Assembly (NCBI GenBank): GCA_020091685.1
Contig: CM034608.1
Location: forward strand, 7,289,751-7,353,750
Reading direction: 5' to 3'
Origin: Lutjanus erythropterus
Lineage: Eukaryota > Chordata > Actinopteri > Lutjaniformes > Lutjanidae
Length of the DNA: 64,000 nt
Part shown: positions 56,233 to 64,000 of the stretch, in pieces
Layout of the letters: the number at the start of each line of letters is the position of its first letter
Position numbering within the stretch: the first letter of the stretch is position 1
Position numbers and translations under genes: made by a program
The notes under the pieces: generated by a model
The model's database searches: none
Told to the model about the DNA's origin: nothing
Seen by the model: only the letters and a program-made list of their open reading frames with translations

Positions 56233-59200
56233 CATTTAAAACCATGAAAGTAGCAGAGGGCTTTTATTTTGACAAACTTCCTGCCTGAGAACCTTCTGCA
56301 TTGTAGTTCATTATATTTTGAACTGTCAACTGGTGCTTGATTTTTGTATTATCCTTTACATAAATGAAGACATTTCTACTGTCAGTTGATGCAGAAGAGG
56401 CACAAATCGGTGGATAAAAATCACCAGAATGCAGTAAAGGAAGAGTTTGATGCTTAAAATGTACTTGCAGAGGAACTACGCTTAATATGTGCCACCCCTA
56501 TGTTGAAACACAACCAGCTCGTGCATAAACGCTGTTATAGTTCATAATGAAGAAATGTAGTATAGCTATAGACATTTCTCCTTGAAATATCCACCAAAAT
56601 TCACTCTTATGTAACGTAAAACCACTATTCTCTTTAGAGCCCCCAAAATGATAAATTTTGCTATAATGCTCACAGAGCTACATCATCTGAAGGCTCTTTA
56701 ACAATCAGTCACAAGGTCTGAAAGTCAGATTTGATCAGCTGGAGCTCATTAAATCATTTGTTCAGTGAAACTCTTTAACTTCTCTGCAGCCTCAGTCTGT
56801 CCAACTTTGACGCTGTAACTCTCCTTATATTTTTCTCTCATTGTTCTCCGCTGCACCAGCGAGCCAAAAACACTTGTAGGCTGAGTGAATAACTTTGTTT
56901 GGCAAGCTGTGAAGCCTAAATTCAGACCACAATGAAACAATAAGGCTTCAACTATTTTCACTACAGGCCAATTGCATTTAATGGCTTTTTCTTTAATTAC
57001 TTAAACAGCTCCTCAGAGAAAAAAAAAAACACTTACGAGGACTTGTTTTTTGAACACATTTGTAATTCAGATTAGCAGCCTGCTGATATCTATTTAACAT
57101 CAACAAGTCTCCTTATAAATTCAAAGCCTGTAAAACCATGTTTCATAAATGTACTGTTTATATTGCAAAAATCCTTCTCAGACTTTGCCATCATAAACGG
57201 TCTTAACTTTATATCTTGCCTCTCAATATGCAACTGAATTGTCAAAAAGCACTTTGCCATTGTTGAAGCCAAACCTATTAAATCTGTGAGCTGAGATAAA
57301 ATCTTATCTCACCTCTGATAGTGAATTAAAATATGGACCAACAGTCTAGACGTCTTTATAGGAACACACACAGTTTGATTGATTAGTGATAAGTTTAATT
57401 GTACAGGGCCCAAACGAGATGTTTGGACTCGCTGGATACATCATGCACACAAAATGTCTTTAGTTTGCATAAAACACATGTGGAAACTGAAGCCAAAACT
57501 CATCCAGAGTTATTAAATCACATGGAATGCTTTTATTCTGCCAAGCAGACTTAGTTAATCACAACATGGTTTTCCACAGCCAGCTCTGTTGTCTCATCAG
57601 TGTTTTCGGTGTCTGGATCTCCTTTGCTTTATCAGGACTGTTGATACAGTGATTGCGGCGTATGTGCTGTAGCTTTACACAGTGTTTGTTAGGAGTATCC
57701 GTGACCTGCTGAAATTGATCTTAGGTTGGAGTTCTGCCAGGCGCCTGAGTATGTCAAGTCTTTATTCCAGAGCATCACACATGGCTTATTTTACAATTTG
57801 CTCTTTGTCACATTTCCTCATTGCTATCATCTGTATGTAAGAGCCACACAGGACACCCAAACAGGGACGTCAGAGAGCAGGGACCAGCTGAGAGTTTGGA
57901 TTAGACCAGAGAGGTGACAGACGAATCCCGCAGCGTGTTGACTGAAAGCAGCCTGCTGAATGTTTTCATTGCGTGTTTTCAGAGAGATAATGTAGATGGC
58001 AGAGCGAGAAAGCCTTGTGTAAACTTTCTCTGGAGATGACTGAATAGGCTGATGGTTATGTAATATTGCTGTTATAATCTACTTAACTGTTGTTGGATTT
58101 CCTCAGTTAAATCTCACCCTGTTCCACATTTGACTGAGCCCACTTGAGAATTTGCGATTTCTACAGACACAATGAGTATGAGACAGCGCATACTGTAAGT
58201 GATAGTGAGTGAGCCAATTTAAAATAGCCTGAAGCAATGTGGTGCTGCGGATCTCAGCTTTTGGAAATACTCAGTGTTCCAGTTGCATTTTTGTGTATTT
58301 TGAATAAAACAATCAACAGCAAGTTATGTCAAAAGGACAAAAACTGAAAAGGACCCAGATATCCTGCATCCTGTTGGTCACTTACTTACTTAATTAAATC
58401 ATTACTTTGTATTATTGTTTTTACACCAAACTTAGTGTGTCTTTGTGTAGCCTTTCTCATTCTTCTCATTGCCAGTAGACGAGTTTGTTTTGTAGTCTGT
58501 TTTTTTTTCTGTTACAATGTCAAAGTACTGCTTGAACAGAGACAGATGGAATTTGTGGCTGAGATGACAAAGAGTTGCAGAAGTTGCCAACAGAGTGGAC
58601 AAGCCCTCATTGCCTGAGCCACAAAAGGAGCAAAAATTAATGTGTCCACCTGCGTGTCACGTTTCACTCACTGCTGATTGGAGAAGGAGCCATTAAATAC
58701 CCGATTAATTGCCATTTGTAGCCATTCCTGCCAAGATTGGCTGTTGGTTCAATCAGTCAGCATGTTTAGTATGCAGGGCTGTAGAATGTGTGGTTAAGAT
58801 TTCAGCCGACCCCATTGGTTCACAAAGTCATGTGATTAGATGCCCATTTCAGTTGTGGAGTTTAGGAATTTATTTTCACATTTGCAAGATGAACTAATTT
58901 TGATTCCAAGATGAAACCATTCCAGGTGATTTGGAAAGAAATCTGCCTTTCAATATGATGCTGCTGTAATGCAAGCAGTAATGGCATTTTTCTGTGAATG
59001 CCAAATTTTTGGAGGTCTTGTCCAAATTCTTGCATTTATACATACATATAAGTAAATTAGACACTACATTTATTATATGTATTAGTTTGGGCTATCATAG
59101 TTGTACCCATTAAGAACAATAGCAGAAAGCATCTCCTCAATTGTTGTATATAGGCTGTAACACTAGAAGAACAAAGAAGGAACCTGAGGACCTAGTATAG

Positions 59201-59939
59201 TACCAGGTAGCCTCCTCTGTTGCACAAGAGTCACACACCTTCATATTTGAACCCTTTATGACTCCAATGAATCACATACAGTATAGGCTACTATACATGA
59301 AGTATTCCTTTTCTCTCAGGTTTGATGAACTGCATTCATTTACACAATGACGTTTAAACCAAAATTCCTCTGCATGTGATTTATTTGTTCTGTCATCTTA
59401 TTTGAGCCAGCTCTGATTTTACTCTAATGGCTGAGTCTGTTGAGTGACATATGCGCCAATCAGCCTGGCAGTGAATAGACAACTCTGTACGGACCTTTAA
59501 TCCCATCTGACGTGGGTCTGTGGCAGTTGCATATAGATTTTGCCCCATTACATATTTGTGGCACAAGAATGCATTTTGTTTGAATTGGAACTGGGGTTTG
59601 TTGCCAAGAAGGTTTTCACATACAAGGAATTTTCTGTGGTATGTTGGTGCATAACAATAGAAAATTGTCAATAATATATGAAAAATGTTTTAAAAACAAT
59701 AGAAGAAAATTTATATATAATATGACTGTTCTTTAACATGACAGGCCAGTATAGTTTGTGCAGGAATGTACAAAATATTGTCCAGGGAATGTGCAAAAGT
59801 TTGTAGTATGAAGTGTGAAGAATATTTGCAGTGAGATGTGTGTTGTGAGATGTGACATCTTGAGGGTAATGAGAGACAGGATCAGTTAGGGTCCTGGGCC
59901 TCTTTTTTTTTTTTCTTTTCTCAACCTTAGTTCATGGGG

Positions 59940-59982
59940 TGCCTGCTGTACCAAGTGAGCTACCAGGGTGCCCCATGGGGTC
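59940..59982 (-). repeat. SINE-like head fragment (same family as 6333)
   Basis: On the minus strand it reads ggggcaccctggtagctcac then ttggtacagcaggcaccc, matching the A-box-containing head of the repeat at 6333-6505. Only the head is recognisable. Confidence 0.65.
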
Positions 59983-60081
59983 ATGGCCTTTGTCGATGAA
60001 GGCAGCTGCAGCTGGGAAAAAAAATGTGATACTTTAGTTTAGAGGAAGATGTGTAGACAGTAGTCTGGTTTCCATCCAAAT

Positions 60082-60441
60082 TAGGGATACACGATAATTA
60101 TTAGTTGATATCAGCCTGTCCAATTATATCTCTGAAGTTGAACTTAGCTATAAAAAAATAAATGAACATATGAAGAGACAGAACTGGTCTTTGTTTTTGT
60201 TGTAATAGTGATGTTAGATTTGGCTCAGTCAGAGCTGTGGAATATTAACTCATCCATCTTTGCTCACGACATCTGAACCTTTCTTACTTTCAGCTGTGCG
60301 TGAACCACAGGTTTAACAAGCTTCTTTTTAAAATACAAAAATGTGAACTTAGCCGGTGTCTTATCAGTGTCAACCATGACAAGCAGGCAATAATTGGTTA
60401 TCATATTGGCTGAATAAAAAAATCAACATGCTGCATCCCTA
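60082..60441. mobile_element. Non-autonomous hAT-like element with perfect 8-bp target duplication
   Basis: Ends TAGGGATACAC and, on the reverse strand, TAGGGATGCAG. The flanks are ATCCAAAT at 60074-60081 and ATCCAAAT at 60442-60449, a perfect 8-bp duplication. 360 bp with no transposase; mobilised in trans if at all. Confidence 0.85.
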
Positions 60442-61296
60442 ATCCAAATGTTTGTAAATTACACCAGATTTTCCAGAAGGCTGGCAAAAAATGGCCGATG
60501 AATGTGTGCTCCCATCCATCCACTACCCTTATGCAAATAGCAGTTGGGCGCATTTAGTTAAATAGTTGGTAGTGACTCTAATTCTCTCATTGGATGCCAA
60601 CAAAACACTGTAGAAGAAGATGGCACAAGATGTGGTACTGAAAATTAAAATGATGTGTGAAATTACTGTCTCCTTGTGATATACATTATGGTTTATCTAG
60701 TAAGTCCTCCATTGCACTTCACTTTTATTGATACACTGACTTTTCCAACTCAGCCAGCCAAATGTAAAAAAAAAAGTTTGTGATATTTGGTATGCATATA
60801 AAAGCAGGTGGATGGGAACACACTTTATCTGCACTTAATGTCAGATTTCTCTGAAAGACATTCATGAATAGTAGTGGATGAATCCTTTTTGTGACACCAT
60901 AATCATTTTAGTGATTTATTTTGTCCCATTTGACAAAAGTGTCCACTTGCACATGCTTTGTTAAATATTACCATTGTATTTTCTGACCTTGTTCATGCTG
61001 TCCAGAGAATAAATCCTTTCCATTGGGGACACTTCACTTGTTTTTCTGTAGCACTTCTCTCAGGTCAAACTGTCAACTATACATGAAAGATATCTGATAG
61101 TGTAATTGGCTATATTTCAATGATCCCACTGACAATGCAAGCTTCATAAATGAACAGTTTTCCAAATTTAGGGTGCATTTATGTATCATCTGCATAAAAT
61201 GTTCTATATCGTGAACTGTGAGTGATTGAAGGATTTGGGGCGCAGTTACCTGCCTGTAGCTCTGTACCTCCTAGTTTCTGTCAGTTTCAGTTCCTT

Positions 61297-61326
61297 CATC
61301 CATCCATCCATTCATTCATCCATCCC
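61297..61326 (+). repeat. (CATC/CATT)n microsatellite
   Basis: Tandem tetranucleotides catccatccatccattcatt and onward. A shorter related run is at 32932-32952. Confidence 0.85.
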
Positions 61327-62700
61327 TACATCCGTCCAGTCAGCCATATCTAGCTGTGATATGTGACTCCCATATGTCAGGAATAGCTTACTGGAACCTC
61401 TGACCCTGTGAGATAGGTATCACTTGAGCACAGTATGGAGACCAGCTGTTGGGAAGAGTTTCCTGATGCTTAAGAGGTTTGCCTGTGTCTGAGTGTCTCC
61501 ATACCTCTCTGCATCACCCATCCACTCACCTAGCTGCTACCCCAGCACTAACACACTCTCTTCAGAAGTGGATATTGCTGACTAACCTTCTTGACCTTCT
61601 GTGTGAGAGAGCCAGTGGAGCCTTTTCATGTGTCTCAAGCACTTTGGAGATTTGGGAAGGCATCATTTCACAGACATAGCTGTAAACCTTTTCTTTAATA
61701 TTTTCAATCATATATAGTATAGATGACATAAATGTGCTTTAGATTATCCAACTTCAAAAACTTTTTGCCCTGCTAGTGGGGGACCCTACATATGTATGTC
61801 CTTTGAAAACCCATAGATGATATCTCGAAAACTACCATCCAGATCGCCATTAAATTTGATGTGGATCATGATCCCAAAGGATTATTCATTACATACGTTA
61901 TGTTTTGGTGAGATCTGGACTAAAGCTGTGGTCAATAAATGCCAAACATTCACTGCTTTATCTTAGTCTTACGACTTAGTCTTTGATTATGAATTACATT
62001 CTTTAAGTTTTGGATTGCTGGTTGCACAAAACAAGAAATTGAGAAAAAATGGGGAGATTGATAGCAAATGAAATTAATCATTAGATAAACAGGAAGGCAA
62101 TACAGGCTCTCCAAAATACAGTCAAATACAGAAAGGGGTTGTTAATATTTTTCTTCTGCCTGGATTGCCTTACTGTTTCACTTGTTTTTTTCCCATTTTT
62201 CCAAGAGCACCTGATACATTGTGGATCTACTGTTCAGTATACATAGCACAGTCATCTTCTTTTCCCCCCAAAGTAAGTGTTAGTTGTTGCCCTAAACATG
62301 AACTTTTCTTCCCCCTCAGGCTAAAAAGTCAAGTCAATGAAAAGGCCTTTTAAAATGAAATAGTTGGGTGGATTGATGGATTGATTACCATTCAATTTCC
62401 TATAGTCATGGTCCCAAGAGGGTGAATCATTAGTGGTCCTTGGACTTGTCTATTAGTGTCATCATTACCAATCATCCAAATTTCTCCACTTGCACACAAT
62501 GTTATCTAATGAGCAGATTGCCATTAAATTTGCATATTCTTGCTTCCAAAAGGATGACCTATTTTCTGATTTTAATAACCTTATGATGTTTGTTCTAGCA
62601 CAACTCTCAGGACAAAGTTTTTTACTTTAGTTCTCTTGCTCATTTTGGTCTAAAATGACTTAAATGATAATTTTTTGTTTGTGTGTAATGGACATTGCAG

Positions 62701-63110
62701 CCAGGGGTGCACCAATTTATCACATTATATATCGGTATGAGCAGATAGTATCTGCAAATGTGATGACTTTCAGCAATGGCAGTGTCTAATGTTCATCTAA
62801 TGTGCTGCGTCAATTTTGTGCTTACTAAATGTTGATTATTTATGGTCAGCCTCAGGCAACAGTAGCTGTCATACCCAGCTCCTGTTTCAGAGAACAAACC
62901 ACTGGCTGGACACAACTCAGGTACGATGAAAGAGAACAATGACTGGCGTATTTTTTATAATGAATGTTTCTTTATCTCCCTGGGCATAAAAGGAGAATAA
63001 ATAACAACAAAAACAAAATGATCAACCTGAAAAAACACTGGCCATTGGCTAAATTGCCATTTTAAATATTGATATGGGCCCAGAATTTCACTCATTTCAT
63101 TGCTGCATCC
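62701..63110. repeat. Probable hAT-like MITE
   Basis: Left end aggggtgcaccaatttatca; right end, reverse strand, agggatgcagcaatgaaatg. The flanks share TGCAGCC, but the duplication is not clean, so the borders are approximate. Confidence 0.5.
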
Positions 63111-64000
63111 CTCAGTGCAGCCTCTTGAAGTTAGACTTCAAATGTTTAATTGTGTGTTTTACTTTTTTTTTACTTTCTTGATGCACTCAATAACTGAACC
63201 TCTGTCTGAAAATCAAAATCAGGGTCAATAAGGTGTTTTTGTATCTACAAATGTGATAATCAGATTAGAATTTAACACTTTGTTAAAAGTTTAATACAAA
63301 AGTCTGGCAGACACACAGTTTTTTTTAATAACTTCCTCTACATGGAGAATCATCATCATTCAGTTCGTTTTGGTACTCGTCTTTGCAACACTTATGTCAT
63401 ATCACCAAGGCTTCGAGTCAAGCCAGATGAAAAGTACAGCGCTGGACATATCACTGACACATTCATGCTCTTCCAGCACGTTGAGCTCATGATGTCATTG
63501 CCAATATAATGCCAGATCCATATGCAGGCATCTGTATCCAATGAAACGTGATCTTGAGCCTTAGTGCTTGGTGAGCCCTGTTCTTGAGCCCATTAGCCAG
63601 CTCTAACCAGGCGGAGGCCCACATGCTGTGGCGTGCGTGGTATAACATTCCCTATAATATACATAGGGTCATCGGTCTGGTTCTGGGCGTGGAGTCGCTT
63701 ACAGCTTGTGGTTAGCTTTGTGTGAACAAAAGCGGGTGGAGAGGGCTAGGTGCAAACCACATGTTGGACCAGAACCTCCGTTCTCGTCGTGTAATCTCTT
63801 CTCTGGCCAAAAGGGAACCAGATGGCCAATAGAGTGCATTGATAGTATTCAGACAAAGCTCCTCAGATACTTGGTGTTCAAGCTGAATAAAATAAGGGGA
63901 TTTTTATTTGTATTTTTTTAACATTAACCATGTTACCTCAGTGACCACTTTGTAGTGTTGTTCCCCACTGCGTCTCCAATTGCTCAGTCACCGCAAAGAG

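Larger units (their letters stand above)
55568..64000 (+). other. Intron 1 of gene 2 (or intron plus intergenic), no exon identified
   Basis: 8.4 kb without a convincing coding exon on either strand. It holds a (TGTC)n run, a foldback element (55996-56232), a SINE-like fragment (59940-59982), a hAT-like MITE with intact target duplication (60082-60441), a CATC/CATT microsatellite (61297-61326), and a probable further hAT-like element (62701-63110). About 63560-63850 is less AT-rich than the rest but shows no exon borders I trust. Confidence 0.6.

Noticed and set aside
61479-62353. Short frames as possible later exons of gene 2
   Set aside because: No matching phase-1 acceptor with conserved-looking sequence; composition is like the surrounding intron.

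Overview
This window is vertebrate nuclear DNA, most likely from a teleost fish (probably a percomorph). The split-gene structure, conserved channel exons and many short fish-type foldback repeats and SINE-like fragments all point that way. It holds the 3' half of one large plus-strand gene, a convincing first coding exon of a second plus-strand gene, and nothing I can support on the minus strand. There are no operons, CRISPR arrays, rRNA genes or functional tRNA genes.

Gene 1 (enters from the left; coding exons 3315-47552) is the presynaptic N-type calcium channel alpha1 subunit Cav2.2 (cacna1b; the a/b fish ohnolog cannot be told from this window). Twenty coding exons are placed with consistent phases, about 1009 codons, from the domain III pore/S6 region to the stop codon. 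Exon numbers follow the usual mammalian CACNA1B scheme, assigned from memory of exon order and sizes. Exons 28-35 encode III S6, the III-IV linker and domain IV. Exon 36 starts the EF-hand region. Exon 37 exists as two alternative 97-nt versions (37a at 22230-22326, 37b at 24847-24943). Exons 38-40 run to the IQ-like calmodulin site, and exons 41-46 form the long C-terminal tail, with a His run, a proline-rich SH3-ligand motif and a C-terminal Asp-Trp-Cys. Two further alternative exons are proposed: a 3-nt microexon (10501-10503) at the mammalian exon 31a position, and a 39-nt cassette (37760-37798). The 3' UTR carries a hAT-like element with flanking 8-bp duplications and several candidate poly(A) signals (48077, 49624, 52541).

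Gene 2 starts near 55.2-55.4 kb. A GC/CCAAT-rich promoter-like stretch precedes a coding exon (55444-55567) with a signal peptide and an acidic Ser-Gly-Ser-Gly stretch. It ends at a strong phase-1 splice donor, so the product is secreted or membrane-bound. The family is not recognised, and no later exon could be placed with confidence before the window ends.

The rest is intron and intergenic sequence, rich in foldback MITE-like elements (several with recognisable inverted ends, three with 8-bp or near-8-bp target duplications), a degenerate roughly 20-bp minisatellite, microsatellites and SINE-like fragments. The most noteworthy content is the alternative-splicing architecture of cacna1b: a mutually exclusive exon pair in which both double inclusion and double skipping give stop codons, a candidate 3-nt microexon, and an intronic palindrome of about 825 bp between that microexon and the next exon.
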